Shown here piece after piece: positions 40,481 to 47,276 of a DNA stretch of 47,276 bases (position 1 is its first letter; each line of letters starts with the position of its first letter). The stretch comes from an uncultured Oscillospiraceae bacterium (GTDB lineage: Bacteria; Bacillota; Clostridia; Oscillospirales; Oscillospiraceae), in contig CALXFP010000003.1 in NCBI GenBank assembly GCA_944387615.1, positions 1 through 47,276 on the forward strand, in the 5' to 3' direction. A model generated the notes under the pieces. It searched no databases and was not told the origin of the DNA. It saw only the letters and a list, made by a program, of their open reading frames with translations. Position numbers and translations under genes: made by a program.

Positions 40481-41157
40481 GCTTTTTGTTCCTCCAATAC
40501 TTGGCAGAAAGCCTGGGGCAGCTCCTGCACCATGTTTTCTGCGCCAAGAATGGGCAGCAGATCCTCTTTCATAAACACAGGGATGCCCAAGGCGTGGGCC
40601 TGTTCTGTCAGGCTCCAGACCCATTCCTGCTTTGAAATCGACCTTCCTTTCCTGCGCCCAGTCTCAGTTCCAATAACAATCCATTCTATCCCGGATAAAT
40701 CCACTTCTCCCACATCGTCAAACATTGGTTCAAAGGTCACATGGTAATGCCCACCATGGATATTGTCCCGCAGGGCTTGAATTCGGTCCTTCTCCTTACT
40801 GGAGGTAACGGTAACACCAAACCAGGTGTTGTCAAGTGCCGTAGAGAAGTGTATCCGCTCCGGTCGTTTTGTCAGGAACAAGTACTGATGTTGGGGATTT
40901 TGTGCTATCTTTTCGAATACTTCATGCCGCCACTCCGGCTTCCAACCGGAAAAATCACTCATTCCTGTGAGAAAGAAATTCTGAGGTCGATCTTTTTCCA
41001 TGTATCGCAGTTTCTGTGGGAAGTACTCTGGTGTCTCAAAGTCTGGAATCATGTGAAATCGCCTGACATTGTTCTGTGCGTAGCAGTAGCTGCACCCGAT
41101 GGTGCAGCCAATTACCAGGTTGATATTTTGAATCAGCGATTTGATACAGACCGCCAT
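40468..41157 (-). CDS. Radical SAM protein, smaller member of a mobile pair
   Basis: A 229-residue protein with GGGGGAAG before its ATG. The cluster motif is CTIGCSYC (Cys18, Cys22, Cys25). The body (FFLTGMSDFSGWKPEW, YLFLTKRPERI, WFGVTVTSSKEKDRI, WIVIGTETGRRKGR) resembles DUF5131 or phage Gp37/Gp68-like proteins. It is shorter than a full radical SAM barrel, which fits a partner protein. It lies 24 bases after the flavin-reductase-like gene. Function unknown. Confidence 0.88.
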   Translation of the reverse strand: MAVCIKSLIQNINLVIGCTIGCSYCYAQNNVRRFHMIPDFETPEYFPQKLRYMEKDRPQNFFLTGMSDFSGWKPEWRHEVFEKIAQNPQHQYLFLTKRPERIHFSTALDNTWFGVTVTSSKEKDRIQALRDNIHGGHYHVTFEPMFDDVGEVDLSGIEWIVIGTETGRRKGRSISKQEWVWSLTEQAHALGIPVFMKEDLLPILGAENMVQELPQAFCQVLEEQKAWRK

Positions 41158-41181
41158 TGGAATCTTCCCCCTATATTTTGA

Positions 41182-41685
41182 TTATCCTTCTACAGCAGGA
41201 GCCACCTTGCCAAAGCCGTTCCAAGCATACAATCCCTTCTTACTCTCGTCTCCCAGGAACTTGTCTACCCGGCAAATATGCAGAATGTGATCCCCTGTTT
41301 CTACAGATTGCTTCAAGGTTGCCACCATCGCCAGCCGAAAATCCGCCGGGATCTGAATGCGGCTGCCTTCTACCGGGACCATTTCCATGTGGTTTTCCGC
41401 AACTTTATTTGTTGTTGCTCCCGTAGAGCCGCCGCAGGCCATGACGACTTGGGCCAAACTTTCTCCCGGGACCGTCACAATTGCTTTGCCCGTTTCCCGC
41501 ACACGCTTACCGGTATGGGATTGCTTTCCGGTAGCGAATCCAATCATGGGTGGGTTAAAAGACAGGTAGCAGGCAAAGCAGATGGGGGCCAGATTGGTGG
41601 TTCCATCCTGGTTTTCAGAGCAGATCAACATGAGCGGATTGGGTGAAGTCAGATTGGTGGCCTGGATCATGTTCAATTCTTTCAT
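41182..41685 (-). CDS. Flavin-reductase-like FMN-binding protein
   Basis: The ATG at 41685 (167 residues) follows GAGGA at normal spacing; the longer frame runs into the regulatory region and is rejected. The split-barrel flavin-binding pattern is visible: PLMLICSENQDGTTNLAPIC, FACYLSFNPPMIGFAT and a later FRLAMVATLKQ. It would bind FMN and pass electrons from NAD(P)H. As the first gene of the radical SAM operon it could supply reducing equivalents to the iron-sulfur cluster; that is inference. Confidence 0.88.
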   Translation of the reverse strand: MKELNMIQATNLTSPNPLMLICSENQDGTTNLAPICFACYLSFNPPMIGFATGKQSHTGKRVRETGKAIVTVPGESLAQVVMACGGSTGATTNKVAENHMEMVPVEGSRIQIPADFRLAMVATLKQSVETGDHILHICRVDKFLGDESKKGLYAWNGFGKVAPAVEG

Positions 41686-41719
41686 AAAGTTAAGTCCTCG
41701 CTTTCTGTGTTTTCCGTGA

Positions 41720-41748
41720 TTGACACACGGTTTTAACTTCGATATAAT
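41720..41748 (+). promoter_or_regulatory. Consensus promoter of the HxlR gene
   Basis: A perfect TTGACA and a perfect TATAAT separated by 17 bases, 88 bases before the HxlR start codon. Confidence 0.8.
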
Positions 41749-41749
41749 A

Positions 41750-41777
41750 ATTATACTAAGAATAAAAACAAGTTCAA
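41750..41777 (-). promoter_or_regulatory. Promoter of the flavin reductase-radical SAM operon
   Basis: On the minus strand TTGAAC and a perfect TATAAT are 16 bases apart, about 65 bases before the flavin-reductase-like start. Confidence 0.7.
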
Positions 41778-41799
41778 GTACGCAGATTATTTGTACTTG
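41775..41799. promoter_or_regulatory. Candidate HxlR operator
   Basis: A perfect inverted repeat CAAGTAC-N11-GTACTTG overlaps the -35 box of the minus-strand promoter. HxlR-family proteins bind GTAC-containing palindromes as dimers, so this is the likely site at which the divergent regulator blocks the radical SAM operon. Confidence 0.65.
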
Positions 41800-41836
41800 G
41801 TAAGAAAAACCATACCAACGAAGGGACAGCCTAACC

Positions 41837-42202
41837 ATGAACAATCCCATGACCTATGAAGAATTTCAGGAAAAAGTAGGAAGCATTATCCTGACTGAGA
41901 ACGGAAACTGCCCAGTTACACCAGTCATTCAAATGCTCCAAGGAAAGTGGAAACTGCAAATCATCTACGAGTTATGTATTCAGTCTCCCATGCGATTTGG
42001 GCAGCTGCGAAAAATGCTGGAACCCATCACCAATACCATGCTCACAAATGCTTTGAAGGAATTGGAAGCCGATGGCCTGGTATATCGGGAGCAATATAAC
42101 GAAATCCCACCCCGGGTAGAATATTCCCTGACGGAAAAAGGAAGAGATCTGCTTCCGGTATTTTACGCGGTTTCCCAGTGGGGAATGAAATATATCCCTT
42201 GA
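41837..42202 (+). CDS. HxlR-family transcriptional regulator
   Basis: A 121-residue winged-helix regulator. The family phrases are GNCPVTPVIQMLQGKWKLQIIYELC, RFGQLRKMLEPITNTMLTNAL and the wing VEYSLTEKGRDLLPV. Cys29 sits at the N-terminal position that senses electrophiles in many HxlR members (YodB type). Divergent from the flavin-reductase-like operon with an operator between them. Confidence 0.95.
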   Translation: MNNPMTYEEFQEKVGSIILTENGNCPVTPVIQMLQGKWKLQIIYELCIQSPMRFGQLRKMLEPITNTMLTNALKELEADGLVYREQYNEIPPRVEYSLTEKGRDLLPVFYAVSQWGMKYIP

Positions 42203-42287
42203 GCGAATTTCTTTAAACTATGCAGAAACATAAGAATCGTTTGATGATCTGTCAAAAAAATAATGGAACAAGCCATAGGAGCTATGC

Positions 42288-42293
42288 TATAAT
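42288..42293 (+). promoter_or_regulatory. Candidate -10 box of the Rrf2 gene
   Basis: A perfect TATAAT 37 bases upstream of the Rrf2 start, with no recognisable -35. The imperfect palindrome CATAG-N3-CTATG just upstream could be an Rrf2 site. Confidence 0.4.
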
Positions 42294-42329
42294 TTTTCCA
42301 TACATAATAATGGGCAGGCAGGTGAAAAA

Positions 42330-42785
42330 ATGAAGTATTCTGTACGGCTTAGTGACGCCGTTCACATGATGATCTACATTGAAGTAGCGGATGGAGCGCT
42401 TTGCTCCAGCGCTGCCATTGCGGAGAGCATCAAAACAAATCCCGCTTACGTCCGCCAGCTGATGATGAAACTACGCAAAGCCGGATTGCTGCAGAGCGTC
42501 CATGGACATGCGATGCCCAGACTAACACGGCAACCGGAGAAAATTTCCCTGCTGGATGTCTATAAGGCAGTGGAAGGTGATAAACCATTACTCCATTTGG
42601 ATGCTAATATCAACCCATCGTGTGATATTGGCGTCAATATTCAATATGCTTTAAAAGGTTATTACGAACAGATCCAGGAGCACATTGAACGAGAGATGGC
42701 ACAAATCAAGCTTTCGGATGTGATGAAAGATTTTTTAAATGTGTATCAGCAGATGTCAAAACGCCAGACACTGAGTGAAAATTAA
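42330..42785 (+). CDS. Rrf2-family transcriptional regulator
   Basis: A 151-residue protein. The winged helix (about 1-75) has SVRLSDAVHMMIYI, IAESIKTNPAYVRQLMMKLRKAGLL and the wing HGHAMPRLTR. The cluster-binding Cys triad of IscR or NsrR is missing: only one Cys (PSCDIG) is in that region. Some Rrf2 proteins without the triad sense thiol state or other ligands. It converges on the sirtuin pair across a shared terminator, so it need not regulate them. Confidence 0.92.
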   Translation: MKYSVRLSDAVHMMIYIEVADGALCSSAAIAESIKTNPAYVRQLMMKLRKAGLLQSVHGHAMPRLTRQPEKISLLDVYKAVEGDKPLLHLDANINPSCDIGVNIQYALKGYYEQIQEHIEREMAQIKLSDVMKDFLNVYQQMSKRQTLSEN

Positions 42786-42792
42786 ACAAGAA

Positions 42793-42831
42793 AGCCCGCC
42801 GCTGAAATCATTTCTGCTTTCACGGCGGGCT
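42793..42831. terminator. Bidirectional terminator
   Basis: The 9-bp stem AGCCCGCCG/CGGCGGGCT with an inner GAAA/TTTC extension sits between the convergent Rrf2 and sirtuin genes. T-rich sequence follows on the minus strand. Confidence 0.75.
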
Positions 42832-42842
42832 CATTTCAATCT

Positions 42843-43655
42843 TTACAGGAGTTCAGCAATCTCCGGCAGAATCTCTCCCAAGTTGCCGTCCACTCCCATG
42901 GATTTTTGCTGAATCCCTCTGGGAATATAAAGTTCCCCCTTGTTGAATGTAATGTAAAAGGCCTCCGGTTCCTGATCAACCAGCCGCATTAACGGTGCTT
43001 TAATTAACTGGTTTCGGGCCCCAATCCCTAACTCTAACACAAGTAACTTTTCATTGTGGTATTTCTCCACAAAATGCTGATACGCCTGAATCTGGACTTT
43101 CTTCGGCTGGAAGTTAACCGTCATAGGACCTCCGCATTTGGGGCAGCGAGGGAGTAGATCCGTGGGAACATGGCCATTTTTCTCCTTCTCTGTCATTCTG
43201 ACAACGGCTGTCCATGTGGGATAACGTGTATCATGGCATCCCCTGTTACAACGCATTTCCTTCCAGCTTCCCTCAATTTCAAGAATATGTGCCGGGTCAA
43301 GGCCAGCCAATTCAAAGTGGTTTTCACCGTTGGAAGTAATGATAAAATACGGCGCTTCGCTCAGAATCTTTTTAAGCGCGTCCATTACGGGGCTTCCGGT
43401 ATAACTACAGCTGTAATGGAAAATCAGGCGGCTAGTGAAGGCCCAGCGCTCCTGCTCTGTTGGCCACTGGAAAAAGAAACCTTGGAGAATATTCTGAATC
43501 CCATACTTCTGCTCAAAATCTCCGAACAAACGGTGAAACCTATCGTTATTTGCAAATAGGTTGAGGCCTTCCGTAATAGAGAAGCCATTGCTCGCTCCCA
43601 CTAGAATAGCATCAGCTTCTTTGATCTTTTCTGCTATCTTCCGGCACTTAATCAT
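42843..43655 (-). CDS. Degenerate sirtuin-like protein (second of a pair)
   Basis: A 270-residue Sir2-fold protein. The nucleotide-binding start LVGASNGFSITEG (19-31) is kept, and a zinc site remains (Cys136, Cys140, Cys171, Cys174). The catalytic residues differ from a deacetylase: the NxD motif is N109-G-E111, and the catalytic His of the usual HG motif is Glu128 (EIEGS). Normal deacetylation is therefore unlikely. It starts by a 4-nt overlap (ATGA) with the upstream sirtuin gene, so it is translationally coupled. Roles could be ADP-ribosylation, NAD sensing or a regulatory subunit. Confidence 0.88.
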   Translation of the reverse strand: MIKCRKIAEKIKEADAILVGASNGFSITEGLNLFANNDRFHRLFGDFEQKYGIQNILQGFFFQWPTEQERWAFTSRLIFHYSCSYTGSPVMDALKKILSEAPYFIITSNGENHFELAGLDPAHILEIEGSWKEMRCNRGCHDTRYPTWTAVVRMTEKEKNGHVPTDLLPRCPKCGGPMTVNFQPKKVQIQAYQHFVEKYHNEKLLVLELGIGARNQLIKAPLMRLVDQEPEAFYITFNKGELYIPRGIQQKSMGVDGNLGEILPEIAELL

Positions 43656-44632
43656 GACCGCTCCATTCTTTCTTTTTCTGCTCGCACATCCTTTAGCACC
43701 TTGCCGATGTCTCCCAGGATTGCAATGCCCTTGTCTTCAATCTGCTCCGGTAAAAATTGATACTGGGCGTTTACACCAATGTAGAAAGCACCGGGTAAAT
43801 TCAGCGTTAGATTCCAGAAAGGTTCCTGAATAAACATAGGTGTGATACGACCCACGCCCAACTCAAGGAACAGGATCTTTTTGTCCTGATGTGTCTGAAT
43901 ATACTTTGAAATTTTCTGATACTGTTCATCGTACTTCCTGCCCTGGAGAAAGTTACCATAACCGCGTACCCAAGGAAACGCCTCTCTGCCACAGTGCGGA
44001 CAGCGGGGAATCAAATCCGCTGGGACGGCAGTGCTTTCGCCCATAGCTCGCACCATTTCATCCACTGGTTTCACTGCATCCCAGGTGTCATCGGTGCAGC
44101 AAGCGGAGCATTGGAAAAAGCGGTGGTCACCCTGAATCTCCGCCACCTTATCCTCCGGATAGAGCTTTATAAATTGGGTATCTTGATTTGTAGTCAAGAC
44201 AAAGAAATCCTTGTTTTTCAGTAGAGCATCCAGATCCAGATAAGGGGGGCGTAATGGGGCAGTCTGAGTGGTATACAGAAAGGTGGCTAGATATCCCCAA
44301 AATTCTTCCCGACTGGACCATTGGTGCATCATACCGGCAAAGGCACCCTTAAAATGGTATTTTTCCGCATACTTGCCGAAATACTTTCGATAGGACTCGT
44401 TATCCTCATAGTAGAAGTCGCCGCCACCAGCAGCAGACAGTCCGGAGGCTCCACCCACGATAATGCAGTCAACCTCTTTCACTTTCTGTGCAAACATCCG
44501 GATCTGCTCCTCATAGGAGGGAAACTCCTTCTGCGACAGTTTGATTGGCGTTTTTCCTGCAGCATACAATCCGTAATATCTTGAGTAATTTTCTTGTGTT
44601 TTCATGACCAACTGTTCATAATAACTCACCAT
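43652..44632 (-). CDS. Class M-like sirtuin (first of a pair)
   Basis: The ATG at 44632 has AAAGGGG five bases upstream and is preferred to a TTG at 44656; 326 residues. The Rossmann start is VGGASGLSAAGGG (59-71). The TNQD motif (148-151) keeps Asn and Asp, but the catalytic His is Gln167 (EIQGDHRFFQC). This pattern matches the class M sirtuins (SirTM), which act as protein ADP-ribosyl transferases. Zinc Cys at 175, 178, 211 and 214. The macrodomain, GcvH-like and lipoate-ligase genes that accompany SirTM are absent here. It is first in the operon. Confidence 0.9.
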   Translation of the reverse strand: MVSYYEQLVMKTQENYSRYYGLYAAGKTPIKLSQKEFPSYEEQIRMFAQKVKEVDCIIVGGASGLSAAGGGDFYYEDNESYRKYFGKYAEKYHFKGAFAGMMHQWSSREEFWGYLATFLYTTQTAPLRPPYLDLDALLKNKDFFVLTTNQDTQFIKLYPEDKVAEIQGDHRFFQCSACCTDDTWDAVKPVDEMVRAMGESTAVPADLIPRCPHCGREAFPWVRGYGNFLQGRKYDEQYQKISKYIQTHQDKKILFLELGVGRITPMFIQEPFWNLTLNLPGAFYIGVNAQYQFLPEQIEDKGIAILGDIGKVLKDVRAEKERMERS

Positions 44633-44703
44633 ATCGTCCCCTTTCCTGTATCCCAAGTCATCTTTACTTAGCCATTTGAAGTAATTTATAAACTAACATC
44701 AAA

Positions 44704-44732
44704 AGGATAGCACATGGATTCGTGTTTGTCAA
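44704..44732 (-). promoter_or_regulatory. Promoter of the sirtuin pair
   Basis: On the minus strand a perfect TTGACA and TATCCT are separated by 17 bases, about 70 bases before the first start codon. No operator-like palindrome was recognised. The stretch 44733-44980 otherwise holds only the two terminators below and no gene. Confidence 0.65.
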
Positions 44733-44792
44733 CAGTTGTAAATATAAAAATAATATTAAAAGAGGTTACTATTTTGAATGCCCCAAAAACAA

Positions 44793-44827
44793 AACAGCTA
44801 TTACATAGTGGATTCAGAATAGCTGTT
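44793..44827 (-). terminator. Terminator-like hairpin, minus strand
   Basis: A 10-bp stem (AACAGCTATT with AATAGCTGTT) and a 15-base loop are followed on the minus strand by TTTGTTTTTGG. It would shield the sirtuin operon from upstream transcription. Confidence 0.55.
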
Positions 44828-44934
44828 CACTGAAGAATGCCCACGTTAGGCAGAGTCAATGCCCGGTACTTGGAAAGCAATGGCTTTGAGTTTCAATTTA
44901 TCCACTCGTTCTCACAAACTTTAGAATAATCTAA

Positions 44935-44977
44935 AAAAGGTTTACCTCAGAACTACAATTCCTAAGGTAAACCTTTT
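44935..44977 (-). terminator. Intrinsic terminator after the hsdM remnant
   Basis: A 13-bp stem (AAAAGGTTTACCT with its complement) and a 17-base loop, continuing into TTTTTT on the minus strand, start four bases past the old hsdM stop codon. Confidence 0.7.
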
Positions 44978-44980
44978 CCA

Positions 44981-45411
44981 TTATTTCTTCAATGTCGCCA
45001 TCAGCTCTTGGAAGCTATCCATAGCTGATTACAAATTCTCCACAATATCCGCAGCCAGAGCATCTGGATCAGGCAAGTTGTCCAGATCTGCCAGGGATTT
45101 ATCTTTGATTCAGAAGTTATCCAGGCTTGTCTTGTCCCGTTTCAGAATCTTATCAATAAAGAATTCTCTCCAGCAGACCGTCCTGCTCTCCCAGCTTTTC
45201 CGGCGTGCCTTTATACTGATTCTCCAGTTCTGCACCTATGAGAGTGTTCATATCCTGCCAGGTTCTTTTTATAAGGGGGGTGGAATACCCATCAGACATG
45301 TCCAGAAATATGAGGTAAGTCAGCTGCTCCAAATAATCCCCATAAGATACACCATTATCCCGCATGGGGTTACATAGGCCCCAGATTTTAGAACTGATAA
45401 CAATGTTCGTT
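44981..45411 (-). pseudogene. hsdM: Collapsed type I restriction methylase subunit (hsdM)
   Basis: The N-terminal HsdM segment is recognisable (SSKIWGLCNPMRDNGVSYGD, YLEQLTYLIFLDMSDGYS, GAELENQYKG, LGEQDGLLERI), but its start codon reads ACG. A frame change near 45155 follows, and the text resumes as RDKTSLDNF, stop, IKDKSLADLDNLPDPDALAA, DIVENL, stop, SAMDSFQELMATLKK, which is the C-terminal end of HsdM. The whole central methyltransferase domain (normally about 350 residues with NPPF) is missing. The gene is dead: lost start, internal deletion and at least two stops. No hsdS or hsdR is in the window. Confidence 0.8.
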
Positions 45412-45428
45412 CAGGCATAGCTGACTCC

Positions 45429-46133
45429 CTATTTCAGTATAGGGGAGCCAGAAATATTTTGCTTTATTTTCACTTCTCCTGGTCCTTTAACCTCAAATGT
45501 AACTGTAAGCACTTGTTCATAGTGATTATTCAGCAAATCAGAGTAATTGTAAATTAGGTTTGCTTCTTCGTGTACACTTTCTTTTTCAGAATGTTCAATC
45601 CAAAAAAACACTGCTATTTTTTTAGTTTCACCCACCATCAGTGTTGAAAAGGGCAAATTCTCTTTTTTGATTGTTCCCTCTGGTTTTTTCCAGGAAAGCG
45701 AAATTTCTTTCGCATTACCCAATCCGATATTGCGAACTACAATCTTCTCAGGGCTCGGAGTTTTCTCTGTGCAATGTTTTTGAGAATTCCCTCCGGATAG
45801 TGTAATGTTATAATCACTATTCCACGCCATATCAGTATCCTCGTCTACTGACAAGTGGAGATATGGCATCAATTCCAAACGTTTTGATTCCTTGAACTCA
45901 CGTTTGGATTCTTCCAACTGGTTGCGAGATGCCGTAGCAGATTTAAAATTCGCCACGCAAATAAAAATGGTTGCAATAACATATACAACTGTAGTAAGTA
46001 GCATCATGGAATCATTGTATTCCTCTAAGAAATCAAAACAACTATGTAGTATCTGGTTCAAACTACGGTTCTCCCTCCAAACGCTCAGTTTAAAATACTT
46101 TAGTGCAGAGCAGCAACCTTCTACATAAACCAA
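45429..46133 (-). CDS. Membrane protein of unknown function with a coiled-coil segment
   Basis: Up to 234 residues; the first codon is a TTG at 46133, and an ATG pair at 46007 is a plausible shorter start, with only a weak site upstream. Residues about 43-63 (MMLLTTVVYVIATIFICVANF) form one membrane segment, followed by a charged helix (ASRNQLEESKREFKESKRLE) and a beta-rich domain (about 90-225). I do not recognise the family. Its position beside restriction-modification debris suggests a defence or mobile-element cargo gene; that is inference. Confidence 0.6.
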   Translation of the reverse strand: MVYVEGCCSALKYFKLSVWRENRSLNQILHSCFDFLEEYNDSMMLLTTVVYVIATIFICVANFKSATASRNQLEESKREFKESKRLELMPYLHLSVDEDTDMAWNSDYNITLSGGNSQKHCTEKTPSPEKIVVRNIGLGNAKEISLSWKKPEGTIKKENLPFSTLMVGETKKIAVFFWIEHSEKESVHEEANLIYNYSDLLNNHYEQVLTVTFEVKGPGEVKIKQNISGSPILK

Positions 46134-46227
46134 TCTGGTATTTTCTTAATTTTATTACAAAACTAATTCTCAAGCTCTGGCCTTTGAATTTTCCCTGCTT
46201 ATTTTTATTTCAGCTGCGTTTTCTGCA

Positions 46228-46625
46228 TTATTTTGCCTGAAGTTCTACCACAGCCGCATGATAATCCCACCGAACTCCATACGCATCCTTCAATGGTGAC
46301 AACAATGCTTCGTCAATGTTACCTACCAAGCTAGTATTCTCTGTTTCTCCTACAGCAACAGACCAGCTAAAATATTTCTTTTCTTTTCCATATTCTACAC
46401 AAATATCAATATCGTATTTACCAACTTCCCAGAAAAACTCCTTCTTTAGCAATTCTTTTGCCTGATCATATTCAGGTAGTCTTTTATAATCTAGCAGCGC
46501 CGTATTATAATTTTGATTCTGTTCTCTTAACTCTGGAATTTTTCCAAATAAAATGGAAGTATTTGCAGCAAATCCGTAGGGACGGGAAACAGAGAAAACT
46601 CAATTATGGAATTCGATTCTTGCAT
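46228..46625 (-). pseudogene. Frameshifted small gene after the adenine methylase
   Basis: An ATG at 46625 with AAAGGAG upstream starts 24 bases after the methylase stop and reads MQESNSIIEFSLFPV, then stops early. A one-base frame change near 46580 joins it to a long open stretch (YGFAANTSILFGKIPELREQ ... FFWEVGKYDIDICVEYGKEK ... YHAAVVELQAK) ending at 46228 that has no start of its own. The combined product would be about 130 residues. The family is not recognised. It could be a sequencing error or true decay. Confidence 0.45.
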
Positions 46626-46648
46626 GGAATAATTCGCTCCTTTAAGAT

Positions 46649-47276
46649 TTAGTCTGGATTACTGGGCAGTGCCATCATCTCGTTCATACACAGCTGTTCC
46701 GGTTGGTTCTTTTCTCGCTCCAGCAGATCATAATTGCCGATGAGCAATTCCCGGAACTGGCTGCCCGGTTTGTTTCGTTGAGCCATAGAATGAACCCGTT
46801 TGAATTCGAGGATATAGAAATTCTTGTACAGCTCCCGTACTTCCGGAAAGTCCGATTGAGACAACAGGAATCTTCCCTTGCACCCAGCCAGAATGTCCCG
46901 CATGAGAACATGCTGCTCCCAGCCGAATCCCACATCGTAGACATATTCGCTGCTGAAATATGGCGGGTCCAGGTAAAAGAACGCATCCTCCCGGTCATAG
47001 TGAGGAATGAGCACTTCGAAGCTCTGCTGTTCAATGATGACATTTTCCAGGCGCTTGGCCGTTTCCCGGATCTGGTCAAAGGTGGTACAGATATTGAATG
47101 GCTGGCAGGCAAAGCTTCTTCCGGAGCTGGCGTAGCTGGTACGCATCCGCTTGAAGTAGGCCGCTGCCTGGAGCACCTCCCGGTGCTCCGTCCGCTGGCG
47201 AAGCACTTGCTTGACATAGTCCACCACTTCCGGCCTTGGACAAAGCTTGTCCCAAATCTCCATCTGGGTAGGAAGG
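46649..47276 (-). CDS. D12-class DNA adenine N6-methyltransferase, N-terminus outside window
   Basis: The frame is open through the right edge, so the first residues are missing; an internal ATG lies at 47263. The catalytic motif IV is DPPY in AFFYLDPPYFSSE, and the later LLSQSDFPEVRELY and GSQFRELLIGNYDL fit phage-type Dam proteins. The SAM-binding FxGxG motif expected upstream lies outside the window or is lost. It would methylate adenine in a short DNA site. Such stand-alone methylases are common on integrative elements and prophages. The frameshifted small gene follows closely. Confidence 0.85.
   Translation of the reverse strand, partial: LPTQMEIWDKLCPRPEVVDYVKQVLRQRTEHREVLQAAAYFKRMRTSYASSGRSFACQPFNICTTFDQIRETAKRLENVIIEQQSFEVLIPHYDREDAFFYLDPPYFSSEYVYDVGFGWEQHVLMRDILAGCKGRFLLSQSDFPEVRELYKNFYILEFKRVHSMAQRNKPGSQFRELLIGNYDLLEREKNQPEQLCMNEMMALPSNPD

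Noticed and set aside
40481-40624. N-terminal extension of the larger radical SAM gene
   Set aside because: It lies inside the smaller radical SAM gene and has no ribosome binding site; the ATG at 40480 with GGAGG is better.
41686-41850. N-terminal extension of the flavin-reductase-like gene
   Set aside because: It runs through both promoters and the operator; the ATG at 41685 has a ribosome binding site and fits the family length.
42843-44632. Ordinary Sir2 deacetylases
   Set aside because: Both lack the catalytic histidine, so the standard label would mislead.

Overview
The window looks like chromosomal DNA of a gut-type Gram-positive anaerobe of the class Clostridia, probably Oscillospiraceae-like. 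The grounds are strong AGGAGG-type ribosome binding sites, lipoproteins but no outer-membrane proteins, and the set of families present (HxlR, Rrf2, Sir2, flavodoxin_4, CooC, DUF3786, integrative-element scraps). The genus is not resolvable from sequence alone. The left part is visibly GC-richer than the right part, which carries several signs of mobile DNA.

Region 1 (1-25591, all on the minus strand) is one locus built around a giant gene. A 7TM-type sensor kinase and an OmpR-type regulator overlap by 4 nt and end at an intrinsic terminator. A signal-anchored TPR protein follows, then a reading frame of at least 7,256 codons that leaves the window at base 1 without a stop. The giant protein has a signal peptide, an acidic proline-rich decapeptide stalk, RTX-like Asp/Gly motifs, thousands of residues of beta-strand repeats, one alpha-helical island, a Tyr-rich region and near-perfect 61-residue repeats. 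It is most likely a secreted or surface adhesin.

Region 2 (25592-32529) holds a small remnant resembling the sigma factors of integrative elements. Next is a six-gene minus-strand operon: flavodoxin/cyclophilin-like lipoprotein, flavodoxin, cyclophilin-like lipoprotein, cupin, aldo/keto reductase and a permease. It starts from a near-consensus promoter just downstream of a LysR regulator and ends in a clear terminator. It looks like a redox or electrophile response unit.

Region 3 (32590-36467) is a metal-resistance module: a CPC-type P1B ATPase and a separate HMA protein on the minus strand, with a divergent ArsR repressor and an AraC regulator on the plus strand. A hairpin-dense 290-bp non-coding stretch follows, resembling a non-autonomous IS200/IS605-type element.

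Region 4 (36822-39494) pairs a TetR regulator with a divergent operon of a CooC-like metallochaperone ATPase and two small proteins, followed by a DUF3786 protein. No CO dehydrogenase is in view.

Region 5 (39563-44632) is the most unusual part. An HxlR regulator faces a flavin-reductase-like gene and two overlapping radical SAM genes, with an inverted repeat overlapping the -35 box. Beside it, an Rrf2 regulator converges on two translationally coupled sirtuin-like genes whose catalytic histidine is replaced by Gln and Glu.

Region 6 (44633-47276) is a decaying defence or mobile-element edge: a collapsed type I methylase (hsdM) remnant, a membrane protein of unknown function, a frameshifted small gene and the C-terminal part of a D12-class adenine methylase.
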